Counted from the stretch's first letter, positions 26,777 through 38,014 are shown. The stretch is 64,000 nucleotides of DNA from Macrobrachium rosenbergii (GCF_040412425.1 NC_089763.1:58704415-58768414), one strand, 5' to 3'. Numbers and translations: made by a program. Notes: generated by a model not told the origin, from the letters alone.

Positions 26777-28680
26777 TCATAGTGTATATACTTGCGTATA
26801 ATCGTACACGTAGTTACATAATGATGAATAGTGGTGTTTCTTAAACACTGCTTCCTGAACAGTGAGATGTTTCAAAGGCAAAATATGGGCAGTATTTACA
26901 GTATATGTCTGGCACCTTTCCTATTAGCTTTTGTAATATCCAAGGTCAGGCCTGTAACCTTCCCTCCATTGAGACCACCACTCAGCGTCAGTCTCCCCTG
27001 ATGTTCACTTCTGAAACCCATTTTCGCCTGATCGTTTTTAAATATCATATCATATATCAGCTTCTACACACGCTTGCGTTTCTGAGGTGTGGTATGTGCT
27101 TAACGTAACATTATTAATTCTCATAATTGCCAATTTCGGGTTTTGATTCTTTTGTGATGGCATTTGTCTAGAATTTTACAGCCTTTGCTTAATTCCACAA
27201 CCTTCTTCACCTACATCACTTCTTCCCATGAGCCCTTCCCATTGTTGTCACCGATGCACACACATTTGATAGTGTTAGAGAAGGGCCACCTTGAATAGAA
27301 GTTGAAGGTAAGGTGGCCATGTCGAGTCTTATAGAAGGGAAAGTGGAGTGATGTAAATAAGGCTGTGCTATAGCATGGTGCACTAATCATTTTTCTTCTC
27401 TCACTCTTTCTCATATTTGTCATATGTTTTGACTGATGAAGAACAAACTTCGTTCTTGCACTTTGAGTTCGGCGCTATCTTGACGGAAACCAACATGGGT
27501 AAAAACGCCCAGCCAGTGTCCACTCTTGATTGGCAGGATGAGGGTTTCTCCTCTCCTCTCTTCGTACCTGTACTTCCCTTTGCTACTTTTTCGTCTTAAG
27601 GTAGATAAATAAACAGTGTTTGTATCGGCCGGATTGGGGTGTTGATATGACTGTAGTCGATTTTAATGACTGCGATAAGATAAGGAAAGGACATGAAGGT
27701 AAAGAAATTCGTTATTGATATACAGCAGTTTAAATGGGAAATAAATGTGCCAACAGTAACTACTGAGGTAGACAAACAAAGTCGCTGAGAAAATAGGTAA
27801 TCGATATAAAAAAAAAATATAACATTTAACAGCTATTAACAGATAGTTTTGTGTAGAGTCCATTGCTTGGGGAAAGTAATTCTTAAAAGCAAATGCACCC
27901 GTTCTTATGCTCTTTTCTGTCCTTTTGTATTATTCTTTTAAAACAAAAGTTATTGCAATGTCCAGACACGAGGAACTTGATTAATTACTGCTAAGCTAAG
28001 TTTTAAAGAGAGACTATTGTTTCCACTTACTATTGGAATAATGCTGGTTTTTGTATTTCTGAAAGCCGTTTGATTGTCTCCTTCATTCCTGTAAGCTGAA
28101 TGATCCAAGGTACTGTAATGGTAATTTTTAGAATTAATATGTCCTGGAAGTAACACGAACTTTGATGAATATTACATTTTAAACTGTCAGTCATTCCCAT
28201 CAAATTACCGATACCTCATGCCTACCTTAGTTTTCAAGTACATTCTTACAAAATAGTGTTATGGCTATATCATTGCATTAAATCAAAGCACCTGCATGAC
28301 TCAGTTTTAAACTGCAACGATCCCAAATTCAGTGTTAAGTAACCTTTGGAAAAGAATGCATTTAACGTTCCCCTTTCAGTGAATTTGCTTGTACTCCTTT
28401 AAAAAAAAAGTGTGAAAGACAGCAGTTAGTATAGAGCAATGCGAATAATTTGAAAGTATGAGATTTTGTGATAATAGATGTATTAGAAACCGACAGTTTT
28501 TGTGTTTGGAAATCATGGAAACAAGACTTAAGTAAGTAGGAAAAACAGTAGGTTAAAATGGAGTAAATTGAGCGCCTTCGATTATGATGTTGGATCTTTA
28601 CCAAAGGAAGCTAATGGCTCGGTTGAGGAATTTGAGGTTTGCAAACCTCATCTTTAATGGAAATTGACTAAAAGTTCGCT
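26777..28680. other. AT-rich DNA without a supported gene
   Basis: Frames at 26905, 27211, 27417 and 28362 have no recognisable domain or codon bias. No repeat seen. Confidence 0.4.
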
Positions 28681-28705
28681 AAAAAAAAAAAAAAAAAAAA
28701 AAAAA
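28681..28705. repeat. Poly-A run
   Basis: Twenty-five consecutive A residues preceded by CTAA. It could be the tail of a plus-strand retroposon, but I recognise no element upstream. Confidence 0.8.
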
Positions 28706-29186
28706 TTATTTCAGTGGGGTACCCAGTATGGGAAGGAGGATGTTGATTGCTGCAGACCTTAAAAGTTCAACTATTTGGAAGGTAAAATAGTTTTGGAGGT
28801 TTAAATATAAAATCTAAAGACATTGACATACCACACACACACACAGCTACACTCGGGTATATATGAGTTCCTCCCAACATCTGTTGTTTTCCTTTTTCTA
28901 AAACATGGATGCCCTGCCCGATGATCTTCAGCTCCCCCTGCCCTTCCCTGCAGTCTTCTTGATCTCCTTGGTCGTATGCTATGCTTAATCCTTCGTTGTT
29001 TGGGATTATCCCCTCACTGTCCATTTTTTTATGTTCTTAAAAGTCTGGTGTTTAATTTCAGAAGTGATCTTGTCCTCAGAATTATTGCCTATGTTTCCTC
29101 CCATCTTTTTTTCTTAGCAGTTGGTGAGGGCGTTCTCTGTGATCACCCTCGAAGTTTTATTCATATTGTATGTATGTGAAAGCTAC

Positions 29187-30230
29187 CTTTTCCCAATTGA
29201 TCTTGTGGTTATGATTCAATCAGTGTTTGGCCAGTGCTGAGGCTTGGTTGTGGTAGCGAATATTCTGCTTATGCTGGCTTGCTCTCTCTTTGCACGATTT
29301 ACCGCTCTTACCAAAATATACTTTATCACAATTTTCACAAGGTGCTAGGTAGACCTCGCCCTTCTTCTCCTACCCTTTTGTGGGTAATGTATTTCTGGTT
29401 ATCTAATTCTTAATGTTGTTTTTATAATTCCGGCCTTATTTAATTTTTTTCAGTTTCTAGTTTAAATCTTTAATAATGTTGTTTGGAATGACGTTCGTAT
29501 TTTTCTCGTTTATCCGTCTTGTCTTGGTGCCTTTCCCCATAGTAGTGTTTCCCAGCCTTACTACGACCCTTCTCCCACCAATGAGTCGGGTATTCCAGTT
29601 AAAAAAAAAAAAGTGAATAGATACTCAAGCTCCAGGTCCACATAAAGTGGACTGCAAAGCCTGTATGCCTTAATCATCGACCCTGTCATCCCGATCTTAA
29701 TGTCCTTCATGTGGATCGAATACATGAATTTGATCTGTTCGTTAATTTGGTCGAGTTCATCCAAACAACTAAATAATTTCTCTTTCTCCCCACGGTATAT
29801 ACCTAAATATCATTTAAATACCTAACCGATTTAACTATCTCGAGCTCAGGTACCTTAATTTTAACCAATTATCCGTCTCCAGCCATTCCATAAATATATT
29901 CGTCAAAATAAAATGCTTATCCCCCCACTTAATCACGTTCATGCCTAAGGCTGCCTCCAGTAGTTTTGGGTATACAATTTTTGTCTATATCACAAGTATA
30001 CGTTCACTCTTCCAAGTATTTTCTGACAATTTCTACAAATTTCCTAAGCTGTACGTTCGTGAACAGTGACACAGCGTCAAAACTAGCGAATTTACAACTT
30101 TCTACCTAGATACCATTAATTTCATTAAGTAAATCTAACGGTATTTGTATAGAAAACCGTCAGTTCGCTAGTTCTGATGTTGTCACTGGTTACAACTATA
30201 ATACCATCGTAACTTCTCGGTTTCTCCACC
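29187..30230 (-). mobile_element. Penelope-like retroelement, RT and GIY-YIG endonuclease (relic 1)
   Basis: On the minus strand, from high to low coordinates: SFDAVSLFTNV with the first catalytic Asp of the RT (about 30110-30060; family FDV.SLFTN(V/I)P), ILTNIFMEWLETD (about 29900-29865; family P.LANIFME..E), degraded YLNDI in place of Y.DDI, LDELDQINEQIKFMYSIHMK (about 29765-29700), AYRLCSP.Y.D.ELEYL (family A..LCS...L..EL..I), and finally VYLAPCENCDKVYFGKSGKS followed by ASQHKQNIRYHNQASALAKH at 29353-29220. The last segment is the GIY-YIG nuclease (family VY.I.C..C...Y.G.TGR....R...H....R.......A..KH). Stops and frameshifts throughout. Confidence 0.8.
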
Positions 30231-30383
30231 CTTTTTGGATATGCTTGTCACTGCAAAGTGTAGATCCTACATTCGTATCTTAAGCTTTGCAGGAGGAACA
30301 AATCCAAAAAACGTGAAGAAATCGAGAAGCCAAGAAGACATTATGGTTACTGCAGTTACATATGTATCCGGTAAAAATGTGAC

Positions 30384-30387
<4 letters not shown>

Positions 30388-30444
<57 letters not shown>
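30388..30444. repeat. (GA)n microsatellite
   Basis: About 28 pure GA units. Confidence 0.95.
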
Positions 30445-30447
<3 letters not shown>

Positions 30448-30450
30448 TAA

Positions 30451-30530
30451 TCCACACACAATAGCTTGTGGAACAGAAATAGATTTCTGACTCACATCAG
30501 GATCGAGCCAGGTCTTTGAATCATTAGTGG
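30451..30530 (-). mobile_element. tRNA-derived SINE family B, fragment
   Basis: AATAGATTTCTGACTCACAT followed by CAGGATCGAGCC is, on the minus strand, a B-box-like GG(T/C)TCGATCC followed by the tRNA-unrelated start of the SINE body. The same words recur at 37570-37610. Confidence 0.6.
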
Positions 30531-30675
30531 ATCCGGGCTGGTGGGTAGCACCTGGGCACGTACCCCCACATGAAAAAAAATAACAAAATAATAATATAGA
30601 AGATTTAGATAATAATATGAATGAGAAATATAAAAATGGGAAAAATAAAAAATTATATAAAAATAAATAAAAAAA

Positions 30676-30805
<130 letters not shown>

Positions 30806-30837
30806 AATGAAAATTGGTGCCCCCCATGAAATTTTTC

Positions 30838-31172
30838 TGGATCCGCTTGTGCTTTCAATCGAAAGCAAAGTTCGCTGCCAACTAAGCCAAAGTTGATACC
30901 TCAGTACCACTGTACATAAGGCAGGCTAACTGCCTCGCATACCAGCGTGTTTTCCCCAACTTCCCGACTCAGCAGTGACTTAGTCGATAGCATTTCTTTC
31001 GAATTATCCCTTATGAGTGAATATGATAGAAATAATCAACACAATCACGTATGGAACAGATATAAATTTCGAACTTGCATAGGGATCAAACCCAGGTCTT
31101 TCAATTGAAAGGCAAGGCCGCTGTCAACTAAGCCACACAAGTCGTAAAAGAAGTTGGAACCTAAGTATCACA

Positions 31173-31175
<3 letters not shown>
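30838..31175 (-). mobile_element. tRNA-derived SINE family B, tandem partial units
   Basis: Two tRNA-like heads in minus orientation lie at about 30838-30892 and 31075-31142, separated by a body of about 180 bp. In the second head the minus strand gives TGGCTTAGTTGACA (A box-like) and GGGTTTGATCCC (B box). The body 30900-31070 (GCAGGCTAACTGCCTCGC, CAGCGTGTTTTCCCCAACTT, CGACTCAGCAGTGACTTAG) recurs inverted at 37690-37850. This is a dispersed, partly multimeric SINE family. Confidence 0.75.

Positions 31176-31176
<1 letters not shown>

Positions 31177-31256
<80 letters not shown>
31177..31256. repeat. (TA)n microsatellite
   Basis: About 40 pure TA units starting directly where the SINE unit ends in CAGTACA. 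Confidence 0.96.
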
Positions 31257-31262
<6 letters not shown>

Positions 31263-32639
31263 CTGTGCTTCAAAGTTGTTTTTATAAGTCTGTTTGTATC
31301 TTTGAGGTAGTTTGTTTAATATAAACTTGACGGATATTACGAGACCAATTTCGTACTGCATTCATCATTTGTAATGTAAATCTTTTATATATTTTTCTCA
31401 ATTTTTATTTTTTCCATAATTGTAGAATATCGAGGTAATAGAATATCGTCGGCGATTGAGCTGTTAAACTAGAATATATTCATATACTTTATCACTTCTT
31501 AATTTATTCTGGACTTCTCATTGATATTCAGCGCTTTGAGGATTGCGCTAAGGGTTTCACTGGCATTTAGGCGAAAATCATATTCGTCGATTGCCGAATT
31601 ATTTCCCCTTTAACACTTCAGCAAACGTATATCTTATTTTGTTTAATTTCTTTGGAATCTGGTTCTCAATACTTTCCTTCATAGTTATAGTGAACATCAT
31701 AATGCCTATTCTTTCGAACAGTGGTTGAAGAGAATGATGGAACTTCATTTTCGTTACTGTTACTTCATTAAATTATCATTATTTAATATTATTTTGTGGC
31801 AAGCGACATGTATGTTACTCTTACTGGGAGTGAGAAAATGATGACGTATATAATGTACCTTTGTTTGTTTCTAGATTGAGATTTAACGTATTTGTTGTTG
31901 AATCTGCAGTCCATTTCTCAAGAGTGTAGTTATTGTAATTGCGAATATTGTTCTTTTTATGTAATTATTTGTATCGACACTTGAAGAACTCTTTTCTTAA
32001 GGAGTCTTAATTCAGGTAGATACGTCGGATATCTGTAATATTGTCTCGAACCGGGAGGATATGTACGAATAAGCTCGGTCCCCAAAATCCGGCGTGGCTC
32101 TGCTGACAGAGCATTAGGTATAGTTAATCAGCGGCTGTGAATGGCATCTGGTGTAGGGGAAGAAGAAGAAAAAAAAAAAACTAGTGCGATTGTTCAGTGC
32201 TCAGTGAAAATGTATACCATCAACACAACATGGCCTTCACGAGGTAATCCTTACCCGCTGGGGAGAAAAACCATTCATAAGAGTTCTTTCTCTACAACAC
32301 ACAAACACTACTACTCCCTCCTGCTAATCTGTGTGACCAGATTAGAGATGTCATAATAAATGTGGATCTGAATCATCCATATTTTTATGATATATAATTA
32401 TATATATAAATATGCTCCGCCAATTTCATCATCCTCACTGCATAACAACAATAACAAAGCAACCAGTGCATATAAACAAGCATGAATTAGACTAATTTTG
32501 TGGATATCTTGCTGGATTACCCAAGTTGCAATGCTGCCTACCGTAATTTGGCGCCTTGTATTTTATTGCAAAGTTAGATACAACATCACTGGTCTTAATA
32601 ATGAAAGATATAATTTTAAATAGTGAAGGACCTTGACTT
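31257..32639. other. AT-rich DNA, nothing recognised
   Basis: No domain in the short frames; a poly-A-rich run at 32166-32180 is the only simple repeat. Confidence 0.4.
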
Positions 32640-33520
32640 GGTCATCTTTCAGCCTGGAGTGGTGGAACTGATCTACAGAGATCTACAAGCTATAGACAAA
32701 TCGTTCTCTTTCTCAAAGAGATAACCGTCTTCTCCCAGCCAATCAACACGATTTTATGAATGGAGGATTATGGTTTCTCAGTTTGTCAATGAGACTAAGT
32801 CAGTAATCAGAATTCTAGATTCCGGCAGCAAAATAACACTTTCATGACTTCACTTAGACATGGAATAAAGTTGATCATTTCATACTGTGCTGCCTTTCAA
32901 CCTGTAGGGCACTGACGATACAATTTCCTCTCAGATTGGTTGCTGTAAGTCAGCTAATTGAGATCTATCCAAATTAGCCCCAGTTGTAGCAAGTGTTTCA
33001 CAGGGAACAGTTTTTGGATCAGTGCTTTCCAACCTGAAAAGCTCATATCTCTTCTGCTAACAATTTTTGCCTCAACCGTATAAAAATCTCTAGAAAACTG
33101 CAAATAGTTTTGCAGGGTGGATTATGTAGTTTACTTTTGCATATACACCTAAAATATCACAAAATTGTACTCACTCTATTGACCAGGATAGAAATGTCAT
33201 TACAGTAAAACCCCAGTGAGGCATTGGAGTCATCATATGTATAAAGACATAACGTAGTGGTCAATTCATACTGAGAGAATTATGTCAAACTGTCAATGTA
33301 CATACCAAGATTTTCCTAGAGACATCAATATTGAGTGCACCCTAGGGGTGACATTGATTAGATTAGTCACATACTATTGCACACAAGTATGATCTGTGCA
33401 TCGTATTAACTGCATCCAAATAGAATAACTTGAGAGTGATTTGCAGTTGCATTAAAAAAGTATAAAATCTCATAATTTTCTTGGTCATGCTAGACTGGAA
33501 GCACTGAAACTAGAACCACC
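32640..33520 (+). mobile_element. LINE reverse transcriptase relic (CR1/Jockey-like)
   Basis: Frames change often, but RT landmarks occur in order: 'ANQHDFMNGGL' near 32738-32770 (family NQ.GFR.G.S), a Ser-Gly-Ser-Lys stretch near 32820 where DVI.LD..KAFD is expected, VASVSQGTVFGSVLSNL near 32985-33036 (family V.SGVPQG(S/T)VLGP.LF), and LGVIICIK near 33222-33245 (family LGV......F..HI). Several stops lie in every frame. Plus orientation follows from motif order. Confidence 0.55.
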
Positions 33521-34109
33521 ATGTTTAGGTACAAAGCCCATTAAATGTTATTTGAAATAAATCGGCACATATATTAAAAGAAGAAACTTTTGCTTCTCAG
33601 CCCCACCCAAAACATTACAACTAACTGAAAATGTTCTGTACTTGATGATACAGAGATTGCTTGTATATTCATTGGCACTGTCAACATTGCATTTCAAGAA
33701 TCACTAATCATCCGGTGCACATATCTAAAAATAAATTAAACGAGTACTTGAATTTCATCATGGAAGAAAATTGTTTACAAGAAAAACTTTCCTAAAATTA
33801 CTGGAAGAAGTGACGGTGTGACGCTGGATGGAGATAGATAAAGATACCCGGGCAGCTTACTGAAAAATCTTCAGTGAGAATACAGCCTGAAATTGGCAAG
33901 ACAAAGATATGGGATGCCAGTGCCACCAAGCTTAGAAATCACTCCCTGAAGCAAAGAGAATAAAAACAGAATCCCTTGCATAGACTGCCTCATGCAACTT
34001 CAAGATGACAATAAGCTGAAACTGACACCTGTTGTCATGAGTGCACTCACTGGAGAGGTGGGGCATTAGAGAGGATACTTTCAAAGCCAGCTAATCACAA
34101 AGGAGACGG
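33521..34109. other. Probable retroelement debris
   Basis: Between the LINE RT relic and a Penelope RT relic. One frame near 33640-33800 could be the C-terminal tail of the preceding LINE, but no motif is strong enough to name. Confidence 0.3.
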
Positions 34110-34403
34110 TGAAACCACTAAAGAACTACTTAACAAACTAGAGATCGTTATACAAAAGAACGATGAATCGTCGGTCTGTGTAGTGATGTGTAAAACGGAG
34201 TGTTTAGAAAAGATGGGTAGGTTCTTCGTGGATGTTTCTTAATTGCAACTGGTAATGAAGAACCTCACCAAGGACCTTAAGCAGGTGTCAGAACTTTTGA
34301 CCAGGTCCAACAGCCATTTCGAAAAAGTAACAGAAGACGGTTGGCCAGGTTACTGTTACAGGATGGTGAAAACCCACAAAATAGACAACCCCCTACCTAA
34401 GGC
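34110..34403 (+). mobile_element. Penelope-like RT N-terminal part (relic 2, left piece)
   Basis: The plus strand encodes LLNKLEIVIQKNDESSVCVV followed by MCKTECLEKMGRFF, a spacer with LTKDLKQVSELL, and GYCYRMVKTHKIDNPLPKA. This is the start of Penelope-like RTs (family ...I..ADKG...V..D..DY..KM..LL.D...Y..L..DPT..L......L, then P..YG..K.HK...P.RPI). One in-frame stop lies near 34240. The frame is interrupted at 34404 by a SINE. Confidence 0.65.
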
Positions 34404-34713
34404 CTAATTCCCTGTATGGGTATAGTGCCATCAGCGCACCTCACGCGGTGGACTGCAGTCATTACTTAAGGTTCTTTGCAGCATCCCTTCGGCCCCTAGC
34501 TGCAACCCCTTTCATTCCTTTTACAATACCGCCATTCATATTCTCTTTCTTCCATCTTAATTTCCACCCACTCCTAACAATTGTTTCATAGTGCAACTGC
34601 GAGGTTTTCCTCCTTCTACACCTTTAAAACCTTTCTACTCTCAGTCTACCTTTCAGCACTGAATGACCTCTTAAGTCCCAGCGCTTGGCCTTTGGCCTAA
34701 ATATTCTGTTCCA
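34404..34713 (+). mobile_element. SINE-like dispersed repeat, copy 2, with target duplication
   Basis: This 310-bp copy aligns with 6892-7197 over its full length. TACCTAAGGC occurs immediately before (34394-34403) and immediately after it (34714-34723), a perfect 10-bp target-site duplication, so both ends of the repeat are defined here. The insertion splits the Penelope-like RT between ..DNPLPKA and the following segment. Such a duplication is the mark of target-primed reverse transcription. Confidence 0.85.
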
Positions 34714-34900
34714 TACCTAAGGCAAAATTATCCCTTAGGTGATATCCTCACCCTGCAGGATACCGAAGGGCATGATTGATTTGCTGGTGCTTTAATACAC
34801 CTCATGCATACTATCTGCGTGCTATGAGCAGTAGAGTTCAATGACCTATATGAAAAAGGACCCAAAGATGACATTGTCCTCTGACTGAAGAAAAATTATT
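34714..34900 (+). mobile_element. Penelope-like RT, right piece after the SINE
   Basis: Removing the SINE and one copy of its target duplication joins ..NPLPKA to KLSLR.YPHPAGY, close to the family pattern NPLRPI.S..PTPTY.LAK. Further on SSVEFNDLYEKGPKDDIV resembles the segment before the first catalytic Asp (family S..F...I.......D......D). The copy ends before FD..SLFTN. Confidence 0.4.
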
Positions 34901-34980
34901 TAACCCTTTCACTTATGACTGTTACAAACGATAACGTCTGTCATAAGTGGCAATGACTCGAGCGGTAAGCGTAAAAATCG

Positions 34981-36045
34981 TTATACCTTTTTTTTTTTTT
35001 TTTTTTGTTCAAAGACGCGTAGCTCCGACAGCTTTCAAGGTAGACCGCTCGAGTTTATTTAAATTTGCAACTGAATAACTATTTAATTTTGCAACTGAAT
35101 AATTATTTTATACAGTGGCAAAAAAGTTCCCCAAAATTATTTTTATGTAGGCTGAATAATAAGTAGAAATTACTAGAAACGAGAAAATTTTGCACTTTTC
35201 CCCCAGAAAATAGTTATCGAAAAAAAGTAGTTGCGATAAAGTCTTTGTTTTCTATCCGTAGCACAACCAGGTAAATTATCTAATTATTACAGTGTCAAAC
35301 GTTGTAACCATAGCAAGGAAAATAATATGAAAAAATGAATGACAAAGTAGCGCTATGTTTTCCGTAAGGAAAGTGCTGTAGTCACCTACGCTATTTGCGC
35401 AGAAAACTCCTTATACCTTTTTTATACAAAGACGCGTACCTCCGACACTTTTCAAGGTAGACCGCTCAATTTGATTTCATTCAGCAGCTGAATATTTGTT
35501 CTATACAATGGCATGAAAAAATCCCCCCAGATTAACTCTATGTAGATGAAATAACGAGTAGAAAATACGAAATACGAGAAAATTTGGCACTTTCCACCCC
35601 AAAAAAAATCTTGCGATAAAGTCGTCATTGTAAATCCGTAGTGTACCCAGATAAACTGCCTAGTTATTGAAATGCAAACAGTTGTAATTATTGCAAGGAA
35701 AATTTGAACAAAATTATTAACAAAGACGCGTCGCCTTTTTTGTAAGAAAAGTGCCAGTCAGCCACTCGATAAGTGCAGAAAAGTCCATATACCTTTTTTC
35801 GTTCAAAGACGCGAAGCTCCTACATTTTTAAGATAGACTGCCCAGTTTTGTTTAATTTTTCAGCTGAATAATTGCTTTATACAGTACCATAAAAAAAACA
35901 AAATAACTTTATGTAGGTGAAATAATGAGTAGTAATTACGACACATGAGAAAATTTTGCACGTCCCCCTAAAAAAATTTGCTTAAAAAAATACTTGCGAT
36001 AAAGTCCTCGTTTATATGCACATTACACCCAGTTGAATTACCTTG
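34981..36045. repeat. Three-unit satellite-like tandem repeat (~380-430 bp units)
   Basis: Units start with TATACCTTTTT at 34981, 35411 and 35788. Each contains CAAAGACGCG(T/A), a GCTCCGACA/CTCCGACACTT-like word, (A)AGGTAGACCGCTC or its variant, GCTGAATAAT, TTATGTAG-TGAAATAA, GAGAAAATTT-GCAC and TTGCGATAAAGTC. Unit lengths are 430, 377 and at least 257 bases; divergence between units is roughly 20-25%. The first unit contains an extra internal duplication of TTTGCAACTGAATAA. No ORF. Confidence 0.85.
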
Positions 36046-36167
36046 TCGGTTTTTCAGCCTGATGATGTTTTATTACCTCGAAAGCTTGTGTAATAAAGAA
36101 TATTCTTCCTGGTCTTGGCAATATTATTCATCATCAAGCTAAGATTTCAAGTAGCCGCCCAATTACT

Positions 36168-36328
<161 letters not shown>

Positions 36329-36493
36329 TTCAAGAAAACTCCTTTTAAAACTATTTAGTTATTTTTCAGTTTCCTATTTAAATTTATCACATCTTCAATA
36401 ACCAAGGTGTTGTGGCGCCAGTTTTAGTAGCCGTGAATAAATCAATCAATCCTGCAAAACACGTATTGCTTCTAAAGCAGTTCCTTTGGAGAA

Positions 36494-36537
36494 AAAAAAA
36501 GTTAAGTGTACCTTAGTTTAACCAGACCACTGAGCTG
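36494..36537 (-). mobile_element. Tail fragment of the tRNA-SINE family A
   Basis: AAGTGTACCTTAGTTTAACC followed by AGACCACTGAGCTG matches the low-coordinate end of the full SINE at 37069-37110 almost exactly, then diverges. It is a 5'-truncated minus-strand copy preceded by an A run. Confidence 0.75.
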
Positions 36538-36695
36538 TTAAGGTGGTGTCAGGAATGCAGAGACCTCCTGATGCTTAGCAAGACTGTACACAGCAGAAGC
36601 TTGATACCTGTCTATAGCTGTGTACCTAATAAACATAATTTGAACACTGGCCCATTTGCTCTAACGTCCAGTTTCGCTTTTAGCTCCTCCTTATT

Positions 36696-36710
36696 ATATA
36701 TGTGTATGTT

Positions 36711-36789
<79 letters not shown>

Positions 36790-36810
36790 TATATATACAT
36801 ATATATAATA

Positions 36811-36887
<77 letters not shown>

Positions 36888-36888
36888 G

Positions 36889-36968
<80 letters not shown>
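36696..36968. repeat. (TA)n array with regular TACATA interruptions
   Basis: About 270 bases of TA repeat broken by ACATATA, ACAGTATATATACAT, AATATA and GTATGTA units. Confidence 0.97.
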
Positions 36969-36970
<2 letters not shown>

Positions 36971-37068
36971 CCTGCCGCTTACTGATGGATCGGATTGTAC
37001 CACTGCAAAAATCCCGGCAGCCCGTCAACCTAGCGGTCCGAAAAATCCCGAGAGGTTCAGTAGGAAAA

Positions 37069-37354
37069 GTTAAAAAGTTAAGTATACCTTAGTTTTACCA
37101 GACCACTGAGCTGATTAACAGCTCTCCTAGGGCTGGCCCGAAGGATTAGACTTAATTTACGTGGCTATGAACCATTTGGTTACTTAGCAACGGGACCTAC
37201 AGCTTATTGTGGAATCCGAACCACGTTATAGCAAGAAACGAATTTCTATCACCAGAAATAAATTCCTCTAACTCTTCATCAGCCGTCCGGGGAATTGAAC
37301 TCCGGCCCATCAAGTGACAGTCCACAGCTCTACCGACTCACCCAACAAAGAGCT
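37069..37354 (-). mobile_element. Full-length tRNA-derived SINE family A with 15-bp target duplication
   Basis: On the minus strand the element begins with a tRNA-like head: TGAGTCGGTAGAGC at about 37331-37344 (A box-like) and GGAGTTCAATTCCCC at about 37273-37287 (B box-like). The body (GAATTTATTTCTGGTGATAG, CCCGTTGCTAAGTAACCA, CAGCTCAGTGGTCTGG) ends in AAGGTATACTTAAC-TTTTT on the low-coordinate side. GGTTCAGTAGGAAAA at 37054-37068 and GGTTCAGTAGGAGAA at 37355-37369 flank it, a 15-bp target-site duplication with one mismatch. I recognise the body as a repeat frequent in decapod sequence. Transcription by RNA polymerase III is inferred from the boxes. Confidence 0.88.
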
Positions 37355-37540
37355 GGTTCAGTAGGAGAATAAGTACTAGCCCTCAGGCTGAAGAGTTAAA
37401 CAGTGGGCCTAGTGACACACTGGCCACTTGTCATAGGCATTGGGACCTGTCCCCCACTGGCTGTCGGCCTAAGAAACAGATCAGCACCTGCCATATGAAC
37501 CTACAGAGGCCCAGGAGGACTTTAACTTTAATATGTATAT

Positions 37541-37563
37541 TTATATATATATATATATATATT
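37541..37563. repeat. Short (TA)n tract
   Basis: Eleven TA units, directly followed by SINE family B sequence. Confidence 0.9.
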
Positions 37564-37670
37564 AGAAATAATCAATTTCTGACTCACATCAGGATCGAAC
37601 CCAGGTCTTTCAATTGAAAGGCAAAGGTGCTGCCCACTAGGCCATACAAGTCATAAAAGAAGATCCTGTT
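37564..37670 (-). mobile_element. tRNA-derived SINE family B, minus copy
   Basis: On the minus strand: TGGCCTAGTGGGCAGC (A box) near 37636-37651 and GGGTTCGATCCTGATG (B box) near 37590-37606, followed by TGAGTCAGAAATTGATTATT. The A box fits the tRNA consensus TGGCNNAGTGG. Confidence 0.8.
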
Positions 37671-37917
37671 GCGAGTCAGAAATTTATTTCTGTTCCACAC
37701 GTGAATGTGTGTTGATTGTTTCTATCACATTCACTCAGAAGGGATAATTCGAATAAAATGCTGTCAGCTGGGTCATTGCTGAGTCGGAAAGTTGGGGAAA
37801 ACACGCTGGTATGCAAGCAGTTAGCCTGCCCAGGTAATTCCTTGTGTGCAGTGGCGCTCAGGTTCCAACTTTTTTATGACTTGTATGGCCTAGTGGGAAG
37901 TGCCCTTGCCTTTCAAT

Positions 37918-37920
<3 letters not shown>
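37671..37920 (+). mobile_element. tRNA-derived SINE family B, plus copy truncated by a (TA)n tract
   Basis: GAGTCAGAAATTTATTTCTG at 37675 starts a body that is the inverted counterpart of 30900-31070, ending with a second tRNA-like head at about 37878-37920 (ACTTGTATGGCCTAGTGGGA, then CTTGCCTTTCAATT). The head stops where the anticodon arm would close, and (TA)n begins at that base; the B-box half is missing. Together with the minus copy before it, this forms an inverted SINE pair. Confidence 0.75.

Positions 37921-38013
<93 letters not shown>
37921..38013. repeat. (TA)n microsatellite
   Basis: About 46 pure TA units that begin within the tRNA-like part of a SINE. Confidence 0.97.

Positions 38014-38014
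<1 letters not shown>

Noticed and set aside
28681..28705. Poly-A run as the tail of a processed pseudogene
   Set aside because: No upstream coding similarity and no target duplication could be found.
36571..37073. Long Ile/Tyr-rich frames on both strands (here and at all TA arrays)
   Set aside because: They are translations of (TA)n, with equal frames on the opposite strand. Similar Ser/Leu or Arg/Glu frames come from (TC)n/(GA)n, and poly-Asn from (ATT)n.
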